Shown here in pieces: positions 27,418-35,250 of a stretch of 64,000 nt of DNA; position 1 is the stretch's first letter, and every line of letters starts with the position of its first letter. The stretch spans positions 124,001 to 188,000 of the forward strand of contig NZ_WTYM01000052.1 of assembly GCF_009827435.1 (NCBI RefSeq). Direction: 5' to 3'. The translations under genes and the position numbers were made by a program. Below the pieces are notes generated by a model. It saw only the letters and a program-made list of their open reading frames with translations, ran no database searches and was not told where the DNA came from. Origin of the DNA: Croceibacterium salegens. GTDB lineage: Bacteria; Pseudomonadota; Alphaproteobacteria; Sphingomonadales; Sphingomonadaceae.

Positions 27418-28482
27418 ATGCGCATCGCCCTCGTGACCGACGCCTGGCTGCCGCAGGTCAACGGCGTCGTGCGCACCCTGATGGCGACGGTCGGCGAGCT
27501 GACCCGCCGCGGGCACACTGTGGCGGTCATCGCGCCCGACCAGTTCCGCAGCGTGCCGTGCCCGACCTATCCCGAGATCCGCCTTGCCCTTGCCGGCGCG
27601 CGCGCCGTCGGGTTGCGGCTCGACCAGTTCGCGCCCGATGCTGTCCACTTAGCTACCGAAGGTCCATTGGGTAGCGCGGCGCGGCGCAGTTGCCTTCATT
27701 CCGGGCGTCCGTTCACAACCGCGTTCCACACGCAGTTCCCCGACTACGTCGCCCGCCGCACCGGCTTGCCCGCAGGACTGTTCTGGCCGCTCTTTCGGCG
27801 CTTCCACCGCCAGTCCGCCGGGGTCATGGTCGCCACCGAGAGTGTGCGCGAGCAGTTGCGCGCACACGGCATCGGCAACCTCAGGCCTTGGACGCGCGGG
27901 GTCGACATCTCGATCTTTCGCCCGGAAATCGCCCCGCCGGGCCTGTTCCTGGGGCTGCCGCGTCCAATCCAGCTTTATGTCGGCCGCGTCGCGCCGGAGA
28001 AGAACATCGAGGCTTTCCTCGCCAACGAACATCCAGGGTCGAAAGTCGTGGTCGGCGACGGCCCGGCGCTCGATCGGCTACGCTCGGAATGGACCGAGGT
28101 CCATTTCCTCGGCCGCAAGATCGGCCTCGAACTGGCCGCCTGCTACGCCGGCGCCGACGTCTTCGTGTTCCCGAGCCGGACCGACACCTTCGGACTGGTG
28201 ATGATCGAAGCGCTGGCCTGCGGCACCCCGGTTGCCGCCTATCCGGTCTGCGGACCGCGCGACGTGCTCGATGCGCGCTCGGGCGTGATGGCAGAAAGGC
28301 TCGAGGACGCGATCGCCGGGGCGTTGCGGCTCGAACGCTCGGCGTGCCTTGCCAGGGCCCGGGATTTCACCTGGCAGGCAAGCACCGACCAGTTCCTCGC
28401 CGCGCTCGAACCGCTCCCCCCGGAAGAGGAAACCGCCGCTCCGCCCGAGCCGGGAGGAGAATCCTTGCCGCGCGCCGCCTAA
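27418..28482 (+). CDS. GT4 glycosyltransferase, Agt/SqdX/MgtA-like
   Basis: 354 residues, one base after the phosphoesterase stop. MRIALVTDAWLPQVNGVVRT is the typical N-terminus of lipid-modifying GT4 enzymes. AFHTQFPDYV, YVGRVAPEKNIEAFL and SRTDTFGLVMIEALACGTP (E-x7-E region) are conserved. In the PlcP-Agt pairing the transferase adds hexose or hexuronate to the diacylglycerol freed by PlcP. No sqdB-like gene lies nearby, so SQDG is unlikely from this operon alone. Membrane association is expected from the family, without transmembrane helices. The exact sugar is inference; a GT4 call is firm. Confidence 0.85.
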   Translation: MRIALVTDAWLPQVNGVVRTLMATVGELTRRGHTVAVIAPDQFRSVPCPTYPEIRLALAGARAVGLRLDQFAPDAVHLATEGPLGSAARRSCLHSGRPFTTAFHTQFPDYVARRTGLPAGLFWPLFRRFHRQSAGVMVATESVREQLRAHGIGNLRPWTRGVDISIFRPEIAPPGLFLGLPRPIQLYVGRVAPEKNIEAFLANEHPGSKVVVGDGPALDRLRSEWTEVHFLGRKIGLELAACYAGADVFVFPSRTDTFGLVMIEALACGTPVAAYPVCGPRDVLDARSGVMAERLEDAIAGALRLERSACLARARDFTWQASTDQFLAALEPLPPEEETAAPPEPGGESLPRAA

Positions 28483-28552
28483 TCGCCTACATCCCCCTCG
28501 TGTCAGGCCGTCCCGAGAGGGGCGGCCCTTGTATTTTTGACGGAGAGATAGC

Positions 28553-29269
28553 GTGGCCCAGCCCACTCCCCTGATGCCCCATGCGACCGCCTCGTGGCTG
28601 GTCGACAACACCTCGCTGAGCTTCGAGCAGATCGCCGAGTTCTGCGGGCTTCACATCCTCGAGGTCCAGGCCATGGCCGACGACCTCGCCAGCTCGAAGT
28701 ACACCGGGCGCGATCCGGTTCACTCGGGCGAATTGACGCACGATGAGATCGACAAGGGCCAGGCCGACCCCACCTATGCGCTCAAGATGCAACGCGCGCC
28801 GGTCGACGTCAGCCGCACCAAGGGCCCGCGCTATACGCCGGTCTCGAAGCGGCAGGACAAGCCCGACGGCATCGCCTGGATCATTCGCAACCACCCGGAA
28901 ATTTCCGACGCCCAGATCGGCCGCCTGATCGGCACCACCCGCAACACGATCAACGCGATACGCGAGCGCTCGCACTGGAACATCCAGAACATCCAGCCCA
29001 AGGACCCGGTGACGCTCGGCCTATGTTCGCAGCGCGAACTCGATGCGGCAGTGGCCAAGGCCGCCAAGCGCGCCCCGCAGCCCGAGGTTACCGAGGACGA
29101 GGAAACCGTCGTGATCGATCCGCGCGACGACCGCGAGAAGCTCATCGAGGAACTGCGCGCCGAGCGGGAAGCGGCGACAAAGGCCGCTGCCGAAGCCGCG
29201 CAGGAAGCGGAAGCCGAAGCATGGCTCGAGGCTAGGCGCGCCGCTGAAGAAAGCGAATCGCCGGCCTGA
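28553..29269 (+). CDS. DUF1013 transcriptional regulator (TrcR-like)
   Basis: 238 residues from GTG with GGAGAGA upstream. MPHATASWLVDNTSLSFEQIAEFCGLHILEV is the DUF1013 N-terminus, and ISDAQIGRLIGTTRNTINAIRER is a helix-turn-helix. The C-terminal 60 residues are Ala/Glu-rich and probably disordered or coiled. From memory this family is named TrcR and is a cell-cycle-linked, RNA-polymerase-associated regulator in Caulobacter; I have not been able to check that. It is separated by 70 bases from the glycosyltransferase and ends at a strong terminator. Confidence 0.88.
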   Translation: MAQPTPLMPHATASWLVDNTSLSFEQIAEFCGLHILEVQAMADDLASSKYTGRDPVHSGELTHDEIDKGQADPTYALKMQRAPVDVSRTKGPRYTPVSKRQDKPDGIAWIIRNHPEISDAQIGRLIGTTRNTINAIRERSHWNIQNIQPKDPVTLGLCSQRELDAAVAKAAKRAPQPEVTEDEETVVIDPRDDREKLIEELRAEREAATKAAAEAAQEAEAEAWLEARRAAEESESPA

Positions 29270-29292
29270 TCCGACGCGAAGCCAAGGCAAGG

Positions 29293-29329
29293 AAAAAGGG
29301 CCGCTTCCCCTGGGGAAGCGGCCCTTTTT
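29293..29329. terminator. Bidirectional rho-independent terminator
   Basis: AAAAAGGGCCGCTTCCCC and GGGGAAGCGGCCCTTTTT form two perfectly complementary 18-base arms around a single T, ending in T runs on both strands. It lies between two convergent genes, so it should end both the DUF1013 transcript and the bactofilin transcript. Confidence 0.93.
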
Positions 29330-29351
29330 CTTGTGCGGGCGAGGCCTCGAC

Positions 29352-29810
29352 CTAGCCGGCCAACGTCAGGCGCGGCTCTTCGCCGTCATCCTTCTTCGCT
29401 TGCGGCTGGGCCGGCGCGGCGACGGGCTGGACGCGACGCTCGGTGTGGGCGAAGCGCCCTTCGACCGCGGCACCCTGCTCGATGGTCAGGGCATCGTAGT
29501 GCACGTCGCCTTCGATCCTGGCGGTCTTGAGGACCACCAGTTCCTTGGCTTCGATTGTGCCCTTGACCGTTCCGGCGAGGCGGGCGTTGTCGGCCTTGAT
29601 CGCGCCTTCGATGGTGCTGCCGTCGCCCTGGACGAGCGAGGCGCAGGTAATGTCGCCTTCGATCCGGCCATCGACGTGAAGGTCGGCGCTGGCCGAGACG
29701 TCACCCTTGATGACGACGTCGGTTCCGATGACCGAAAAGGTCGAACTTCCGTTAGCCATTGGTCGAGGCGTCCTTTGTTGCAAGGGTTCCTCGGGCTTCT
29801 TCGAGAACAT
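29352..29810 (-). CDS. Bactofilin (polymer-forming cytoskeletal protein)
   Basis: 152 residues from ATG (MFSKKPEEPLQQR), with GGAG nine bases upstream. The bactofilin domain, residues about 22-125, shows regular short beta-helical repeats (IGTDVVIKGDVSASADLHVDG, IEGDITC, GAIKADNARLAG, IEGDVHYDAL). A Pro/Lys tail follows. Bactofilins self-assemble into filaments at the inner membrane and help place cell-wall enzymes. The start lies 59 bases inside the upstream M23 peptidase gene; an internal ATG at 29759 (MANGSSTF) would leave only an 8-base overlap, but MFSKKP is the typical family N-terminus. Confidence 0.93.
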   Translation of the reverse strand: MFSKKPEEPLQQRTPRPMANGSSTFSVIGTDVVIKGDVSASADLHVDGRIEGDITCASLVQGDGSTIEGAIKADNARLAGTVKGTIEAKELVVLKTARIEGDVHYDALTIEQGAAVEGRFAHTERRVQPVAAPAQPQAKKDDGEEPRLTLAG

Positions 29811-30912
29811 GTGGTGCTGACTCCAGGAATGGGCGGGGGTTGACCGCGCGGCCGTTGACGCGGACTTCGAAGTGGAGGTGCGGACCGGTCGAGCGGCCGG
29901 TGCTGCCGATAAGTCCGATCACGTCGCCGGCCTCGACCGGCGTACCCTTCTTGGTCTTGAACCGCGACATGTGCGCGTACCGCGTAAGCATGCCGTTACC
30001 GTGGCGGATCTCGACGACGTTGCCGTAGCCCCTGATCTGCCCAACGAAACTGACGACGCCGGCGGCCGCGGCGTGGATCGGCGAACCGATCGGTCCGCGG
30101 AAATCGAGGCCGGCGTGCATTGCCGCGCCGCCGTTGAACGGGTCACGGCGATAACCGAAGCCCGATGAAATCTGGCTGTAGTCGGCCGGCATGAATTGCG
30201 GAATGCCGTTGAGGCCGCGTTCGAGCGCGTCCATCCGTGAGAGGCTGGCGCCGAGGCGTGCAAAGCGCGGGTCGAGCGAGCCGTCACGGCTGGTCGAAAG
30301 CCGCTGTAGCGGACCGCCCTGGCCGGTGCGGGTTTCGGCGAGCATGCGCCTCGGGTCGAGCCCGAGCTGGCGGATCGCCTTCTCAGCAGCGGCTGAACGG
30401 CGGTCGGCATAGCGAGTCAGGTTTTCGACGAAAGCGAGCTGGCGTGCTTCGAGCCGAGCCAGAGCGCCAGCCTCGGGGATCGCCGCGCTGACCTTGGCGA
30501 CGGTCTTTGCCGCTTCGTCCTTGCTGTCGGACACGGTTTCGTCGGCCTTCACGTCGTCGGGCAGCATCGGCAGGACGCTCTCAATGAAGTCCTGCCGCCG
30601 GCCGAGATCGTCGGCGACCTTGTCGAGGTCGTCGCGGTAGGCAGCGACGCGGCTTTCCGATTTGGCCACTTGAGCTTCGCGGCTCAGCAACGAATTGCGC
30701 TCGGACTGGGCCTGATACTGCAGGATGCCCATCACGCCCATCGATCCGCCCCAAATAGAGACAGCCGCGAGCGCGCCGCCGGCGGCGAGCATCTGCATCT
30801 TCGACGTCAGTGTAACAAAGCGCACCTGCCCCCGTGATCGCATGAAAAATTCGCGATCCGGAAACCAGGCTCGCAGGCGGTCCCGAATTCCGCCAGCGGT
30901 GAGTTTCTCCAA
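29752..30912 (-). CDS. M23-family metallopeptidase paired with bactofilin
   Basis: 386 residues from TTG (LEKLTAGGIRDRLRAW), with GGGG upstream; the frame continues to an ATG at 31038, but the extra 42 residues are not protein-like, so the start is uncertain. One transmembrane helix (MLAAGGALAAVSIWGGSMGVMG) is followed by a coiled-coil segment (about residues 65-110). The LytM domain follows with GFGYRRDPF, MHAGLDFRGP, YAHMSRF and GPHLHFEVRVNGRAVNP, all zinc ligands intact. Bactofilin plus an M23 peptidase is a recurrent pair in curved or budding bacteria, where the filament positions the hydrolase. Overlap with the bactofilin gene supports coupled expression. Confidence 0.88.
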   Translation of the reverse strand: MEKLTAGGIRDRLRAWFPDREFFMRSRGQVRFVTLTSKMQMLAAGGALAAVSIWGGSMGVMGILQYQAQSERNSLLSREAQVAKSESRVAAYRDDLDKVADDLGRRQDFIESVLPMLPDDVKADETVSDSKDEAAKTVAKVSAAIPEAGALARLEARQLAFVENLTRYADRRSAAAEKAIRQLGLDPRRMLAETRTGQGGPLQRLSTSRDGSLDPRFARLGASLSRMDALERGLNGIPQFMPADYSQISSGFGYRRDPFNGGAAMHAGLDFRGPIGSPIHAAAAGVVSFVGQIRGYGNVVEIRHGNGMLTRYAHMSRFKTKKGTPVEAGDVIGLIGSTGRSTGPHLHFEVRVNGRAVNPRPFLESAPHVLEEARGTLATKDASTNG

Positions 30913-31161
30913 GTTCTCGACCCCAGTTTCGTTCTTCTTTGAGTGACGCCTGCGTACCAATGTAAATGTTAATGACAAATCCGGCTGGCGGGACTCGGGG
31001 GCGAGGCGGGCCGGATTCGGGACGAGTCGTTTCGGCACAGCATCGAAACGCGACGAATCGCGGGAACCATATTAGAACTGCCTGATTCGTTCGGTCGCCA
31101 TGTCGCCGGGTGGAGCAGTTCGCTCCTGACACAGCGCCACACCGATGGTAAGGCGCGCCCT

Positions 31162-32436
31162 ATGTCGACACAACCCGACCAGACGACCAATTACGCTGCG
31201 CTCGTTGCCGAGTTCGCCCGGGCAGGGCGCGCTGCCCAGCGCGTGCTCGCGCGGATGGACGATGCCGCCAAGGCTGCTGCGCTGTGTTCGGCTGCTGCGG
31301 CGCTGCGCCGACATTCAGGATCGATCGTCGAGGCCAATGCACGCGATGTCGCCGCCGGGACGGCTCGCGGTTTGTCCCCAGCTATGCTCGACCGGCTGAG
31401 GCTCGATGAGGAGCGGCTCGAGGGCATCGCCGCCGCCGTCGAGGCAGTGGCCGCACTGTCCGACCCGGTGGGCGAGCACATCTCCCACACCACCGCTCCG
31501 AGCGGGCTCGACCTCGTGCGCGTGCGCATCCCGATCGGCCTCATCGGCATCATCTATGAAAGCAGGCCCAACGTGACCGCAGACGCCGCCGCACTGTGCG
31601 TGCGTGCGGGTAACGCCGCGCTGCTGCGCGGCGGGTCGGAAGCGGTCAATTCGAACCGTGCGATCCATGCCGCGCTGGCCGAGGGGTTGGCCGAAGCCGG
31701 TGTCCCGGCCGAGGCGGTCCAGCTCATGCCGACGCAGGATCGCGCCGCGGTCGGGGCCATGCTGAGGGCCGCAGGCCTCGTCGACATGATCGTGCCGCGC
31801 GGAGGGAAGGGACTGGTCGAGCGCGTGCAGAACGACGCCCGCGTGCCGGTGCTCGCGCACCTCGACGGCATTTGCCACACTTACATCCATTCGGCCGCCG
31901 ATCGGGCGATGGCCAGCGAGATCGCGCTCAACGCCAAGATGCGCAGGACGGGCATCTGCGGGGCGATGGAGAGCCTTTTGCTCGACGCCGACTTCGCCAC
32001 CGGCGGCGATGTCGTCGGCGCTCTGCTCGATGCCGGGTGCGAACTGCGCGGCGACGCCCGGGCGCAGGCGCTCGATGAGCGGATCAGGCCGGCCAGCGCC
32101 AACGACTGGGATTGCGAATACCTCGACGCAATCCTGTCGGTCGCGGTGGTCGACGGGCTCGATGCCGCGCTCGACCATATCGCCCGCCACAGCTCGGGTC
32201 ATACCGACGCAATCGTCACAGGGGACGAAGCCGTGGCCGAGCGCTTCCTTGCCGAGGTGGACAGCGCCATCGTCATGGTCAACGCCAGCACCCAGTTCGC
32301 CGACGGCGGCGAGTTCGGACTCGGCGCGGAAATCGGCATCGCCACCGGCCGCCTCCACGCGCGCGGGCCGGTCGCTCTCGAGGGGCTGACGACCTACAAG
32401 TGGCAGGTCCGCGGCACCGGGCAAACGCGCCCTTGA
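31162..32436 (+). CDS. proA: Glutamate-5-semialdehyde dehydrogenase
   Basis: 424 residues. It reduces gamma-glutamyl phosphate to glutamate-5-semialdehyde in proline synthesis. IPIGLIGIIYESRPNVTADAA, RGGSEAVNSNRAIH and MRRTGICGAMESLLLD, which carries the catalytic Cys near residue 265, match ProA. The C-terminal SSGHTDAIVT and GEFGLGAEIGIATGRLHARG are also diagnostic. proB is not in the window. The 249-base gap before it, shared with the divergent peptidase gene, has no recognised structure but must hold both promoters. Confidence 0.97.
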   Translation: MSTQPDQTTNYAALVAEFARAGRAAQRVLARMDDAAKAAALCSAAAALRRHSGSIVEANARDVAAGTARGLSPAMLDRLRLDEERLEGIAAAVEAVAALSDPVGEHISHTTAPSGLDLVRVRIPIGLIGIIYESRPNVTADAAALCVRAGNAALLRGGSEAVNSNRAIHAALAEGLAEAGVPAEAVQLMPTQDRAAVGAMLRAAGLVDMIVPRGGKGLVERVQNDARVPVLAHLDGICHTYIHSAADRAMASEIALNAKMRRTGICGAMESLLLDADFATGGDVVGALLDAGCELRGDARAQALDERIRPASANDWDCEYLDAILSVAVVDGLDAALDHIARHSSGHTDAIVTGDEAVAERFLAEVDSAIVMVNASTQFADGGEFGLGAEIGIATGRLHARGPVALEGLTTYKWQVRGTGQTRP

Positions 32437-32482
32437 TGTTCCTTCCCCCGCCCCCGTAGAAGCGGGGCGAAGGGAGAAGCAC

Positions 32483-33535
32483 ATGCGCTACAATCGTCTC
32501 GGCAATTCGGGTCTCGTCGTCTCGGAGCTGTGCCTCGGGGCGATGACCTTCGGCAACAAGCCGAGCGGCTTCTTCCAGCACGATCTCGACCAGGCAGGGT
32601 CGACCGCTCTTGTCGATCAAGCTCTCGAAGCGGGCATAAACTTCATCGATACGGCGAACGTTTATTCGGCGGGACAGTCCGAAGAGTTCCTGGGACAGGC
32701 GCTCAAGGATCTCGGCACCCCGCGCGACAAGGTGGTCATCGCCACCAAGGGAATGGGGCCGATGGGCGAGGGGCCGAACGATTCGGGCTATTCGCGCTAT
32801 CACCTGCTGCACCAGGTCGATGCCAGCCTGAAGCGGCTGCAGCTCGATCACGTCGATCTATACCAGATCCACGGCTGGGACCCGCACACGCCGATGGAGG
32901 AGGGATTGAGGGCGATGGAGGACATCGTCCGTTCGGGCCGGGCGCGCTACGTCGGGGTCTCAAACTGGGCCGCGTGGCAGATCGCCAAGGCGCTCGGCAT
33001 CCAGGATCGTCATGGGTGGGACAAGTACGCCTCGCTGCAGGCCTTCTATGCCGTTTCGGGCCGCGCACTCGAACGCGAGCTGGGCCCGCTGCTCGAAAGC
33101 GAAGGGCTCGGCCTGATGGTCTGGAGCCCGCTCGCCGGCGGCCTGCTGTCGGGCAAGTACGCCCGCGACGAGGAGGGCAAGGTCAGCGGCGAGGGGCGCC
33201 GGGCGAAGATCGATTTCCCGCGCGTCGACAAGGCAACCAGCTTCGCCGCGGTCGATGCCATGCTTCCGATGGCCGAGAAGCGCGGCGTTTCGGTCGCCGC
33301 CATCGCGCTCGCCTGGCTGCTCCACCGCCCGGTCGTGTCCTCGGTCATCGTCGGCGTGAAGCGCGCCGAGCAGCTGTCGCAGAATCTCGCGGCGAGCGAG
33401 ATCGAGCTGACCAGCGAGGAACTGGCCGAGCTCGAAGCGATCGGCGCGCTCGAACCCGAATATCCCGGCTGGGCCATCGCCTCGCAAACCCAGCGCCACG
33501 GCTTCCGCGTCTCGCCGCGCCGTTCGCCCAAGTGA
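32483..33535 (+). CDS. Aldo/keto reductase
   Basis: 350 residues from ATG with GGGAGA upstream. RLGNSGLVVSELCLGAMTFG, FIDTANVYSAGQSEE (catalytic Asp and Tyr), VVIATKGM (catalytic Lys) and YQIHGWDP (catalytic His) form the aldo/keto reductase tetrad in the expected order. The C-terminal IVGVKRAEQL binds NADPH. The physiological substrate is unknown. It is followed with GTGA overlap by nadD, so it is in the same transcript as the NAD and ribosome genes. Confidence 0.9.
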   Translation: MRYNRLGNSGLVVSELCLGAMTFGNKPSGFFQHDLDQAGSTALVDQALEAGINFIDTANVYSAGQSEEFLGQALKDLGTPRDKVVIATKGMGPMGEGPNDSGYSRYHLLHQVDASLKRLQLDHVDLYQIHGWDPHTPMEEGLRAMEDIVRSGRARYVGVSNWAAWQIAKALGIQDRHGWDKYASLQAFYAVSGRALERELGPLLESEGLGLMVWSPLAGGLLSGKYARDEEGKVSGEGRRAKIDFPRVDKATSFAAVDAMLPMAEKRGVSVAAIALAWLLHRPVVSSVIVGVKRAEQLSQNLAASEIELTSEELAELEAIGALEPEYPGWAIASQTQRHGFRVSPRRSPK

Positions 33536-34197
33536 CGCGCCGCGGCCCGCTGACCGGCCTGCTCGGCGGGAGCTTCAACCCGGCGCATGGCGGGCACCGG
33601 CGGATTTCGCTGCTCGCAATGGAAGCGCTCGGCCTCGACGAAGTCTGGTGGCTGGTCTCGCCGGGCAACCCCTTGAAATCGAACAAGGGCATGGCACCGC
33701 TCCCCGCCCGCGTCCGCTCGGCCCGGGCACAGGCACGCCGGGCGCCGATCAGGGTGACTGCGATCGAGCGCGAGCTCGGCACGCGCTTCACCATCGACAC
33801 CCTGCGCGCGCTCACGCGTCGCTTCCCGAAACGCCGATTCGTCTGGCTCATGGGCAGCGACAACCTCGCCCAATTCGATCGCTGGAAGGACTGGCGCGCC
33901 ATAGCGAGAACGATGCCGATTGCGGTCATCGCCCGACCGGGGTATGACGGAAAGGCTCTCGCGAGCCCCGCGATGGCCTGGCTGCGGCGCTACCGGTTGC
34001 CCGCATCCGGCTTGAAAAACCGGAAGGAATGGAGCGCCCCGGCGCTGATTGTACTGCGTTTCGATCCCGATCCGCGTTCGGCGACACAGCTTCGCCAGTC
34101 GGATTCCGATTGGGCCAAGAAGTTGTCCGGCCCGAAGCCGCGCGATGCGGTTACGCACTCTCTCATATCCGACCATCCCGGAACGGCCGCCGCATGA
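33532..34197 (+). CDS. nadD: Nicotinate-nucleotide adenylyltransferase
   Basis: 221 residues, GTG start overlapping the previous stop in GTGA. TGLLGGSFNPAHGGHRRIS contains the nucleotidyltransferase GxFxPxHxGH motif, and RDAVTHSL replaces the more common SSTxIR segment near the C-terminus. It converts nicotinate mononucleotide and ATP to deamido-NAD. The order nadD, rsfS, rlmH is widely conserved in bacteria and supports the assignment. Confidence 0.93.
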   Translation: MTRRGPLTGLLGGSFNPAHGGHRRISLLAMEALGLDEVWWLVSPGNPLKSNKGMAPLPARVRSARAQARRAPIRVTAIERELGTRFTIDTLRALTRRFPKRRFVWLMGSDNLAQFDRWKDWRAIARTMPIAVIARPGYDGKALASPAMAWLRRYRLPASGLKNRKEWSAPALIVLRFDPDPRSATQLRQSDSDWAKKLSGPKPRDAVTHSLISDHPGTAAA

Positions 34198-34251
34198 GGC
34201 AAGCCGCACCAGGACCGGACATTCCCCGTTCCAGGAGCACATACTGCCGTA

Positions 34252-34659
34252 ATGACACCAGCGCATGTCGCGCCGGCCGCTGCCGGTATTGCCAAATCCG
34301 TCCGCATGCCTGCTGACGAATTGCTCAGTTCCGTTCTCGAAAGCCTCGAGGACGATCAGGCCCAGGACATCGTGACCATCCCTCTCGAAGGGAAATCCAG
34401 TATCGCCGATTACATGATCGTCGCCTCCGGGCGTTCGACGCGTCAGGTTGCGGCGATTGCCACGAAACTCGCCGAACGGCTCAAGACCGCCGGCTACGGC
34501 TCCCCGCGTATCGAGGGGTTGCCTGCCGCCGACTGGGTGCTGATCGATGCGGGCGACGTGGTCGTACACCTGTTCCGCCCCGAAGTGCGCAGCTTCTACA
34601 ACCTCGAAAGGATGTGGGGCTTCGGCGAAGAGGGCGCGACGGCCGTAGGCACGGCCTGA
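34252..34659 (+). CDS. rsfS: Ribosome silencing factor RsfS (DUF143/Iojap)
   Basis: 135 residues from ATG; an internal ATG at 34306 (MPADELLSSVL) is a possible shorter start. VLESLEDDQAQDIVTIPLEGKSSIADYMIVASGRSTRQV is the Iojap/RsfS core, with GSPRIEGLPAADWVLIDAGDVVVHLFRPEVRSFYNLERMW after it. RsfS binds uL14 on the 50S subunit and blocks joining of subunits under starvation. It sits between nadD and rlmH, as in most bacteria. Confidence 0.94.
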   Translation: MTPAHVAPAAAGIAKSVRMPADELLSSVLESLEDDQAQDIVTIPLEGKSSIADYMIVASGRSTRQVAAIATKLAERLKTAGYGSPRIEGLPAADWVLIDAGDVVVHLFRPEVRSFYNLERMWGFGEEGATAVGTA

Positions 34660-34669
34660 CTGTCTTTGC

Positions 34670-34689
34670 GAGCGCCCCTCCGGGCGCTC
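34670..34689. terminator. Hairpin after rsfS
   Basis: GAGCGCCC and GGGCGCTC flank a 4-base loop, an 8-base perfect stem 11 bases after the rsfS stop. There is no T run. It may be a weak terminator or part of the repeat-rich spacer that follows. Confidence 0.4.
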
Positions 34690-34748
34690 GTCCTCGTGGC
34701 TGTTCCCTCCGTCCCGGGACGAACCCGGGACTGCGGGGCCACTGCGGG

Positions 34749-34785
34749 CGGCCGTTCGGCCTTGCGGTCCGCTGGTCGCGGACCG
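34749..34785 (+). repeat. Two-hairpin REP-like element, copy A
   Basis: In the 162-base spacer before rlmH, CGGCCGTTCGGCCTTG runs into the hairpin CGGTCCGC-N5-GCGGACCG. The same 24 bases (34749-34772) recur inverted at 40790-40813, and the hairpin is shared with a different loop. Just upstream, 34711-34731 carries another palindrome around GTCCCGGGAC. The sequence is non-coding; REP-like identity is inferred from the exact second copy. Confidence 0.75.
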
Positions 34786-34821
34786 TTTCAGCGTTTTGCC
34801 GAATTGGGCTAGGGCTGTTTG

Positions 34822-35244
34822 ATGCTCCTTCACGTCATCGCTCGCGGCAAGATTGCCCGCTCGCCTGAAGCGGAACTCGTCGCGCGGTATGAGAAGCGCA
34901 TCACCTGGCCTCTCAAACTCACCGAATTGCCTGAGAGCGGCGGTCGCGTTCCTGAGCCGCAGACACCGCTTCGCACCGTCCTGCTCGACGAGAACGGCAA
35001 GGACCTTTCCTCCGAACATCTCGCCGACCAGCTCGAAAAGTGGCGCGATGGGGGAATTCGCGAATGCCGGTTCGTCATCGGCGCGGCGGATGGACACTCA
35101 GACGAGGAGCGCGCCGGGGCCGACCTGCTGCTCGCGTTCGGATCGGCCACCTGGCCGCACCTGCTGGCTCGGGCGATGCTGGTGGAACAGTTGTTTCGCG
35201 CCACCTCGATCCTTGCCGGGCATCCCTATCATCGGGCAGGGTAG
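34822..35244 (+). CDS. rlmH: 23S rRNA (pseudouridine-1915-N3)-methyltransferase
   Basis: 140 residues from ATG (a TTG just before it is in frame but less likely). MLLHVIARGKIARSPEAELVARYEKRI opens the SPOUT fold. LLDENGKDLSSEHLA and FVIGAADGHSDE hold the AdoMet-binding knot, and LARAMLVEQLFRATSILAGHPYHR is the C-terminal RlmH signature. It methylates Psi1915 in helix 69 of 23S rRNA. The EnvC-like gene follows six bases after its stop. Confidence 0.95.
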   Translation: MLLHVIARGKIARSPEAELVARYEKRITWPLKLTELPESGGRVPEPQTPLRTVLLDENGKDLSSEHLADQLEKWRDGGIRECRFVIGAADGHSDEERAGADLLLAFGSATWPHLLARAMLVEQLFRATSILAGHPYHRAG

Positions 35245-35250
35245 CTTCAG

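Noticed and set aside
26514-28482. A sulfolipid (SQDG) pathway for the phosphoesterase and glycosyltransferase pair
   Set aside because: No sqdB-like gene is present, and the phosphoesterase-transferase pairing with a Pho-like site fits PlcP-Agt.
33046-35097. A 683-codon minus-strand frame opposite aldo/keto reductase, nadD, rsfS and rlmH
   Set aside because: It spans four recognised plus-strand genes and their spacers, with no domain of its own.
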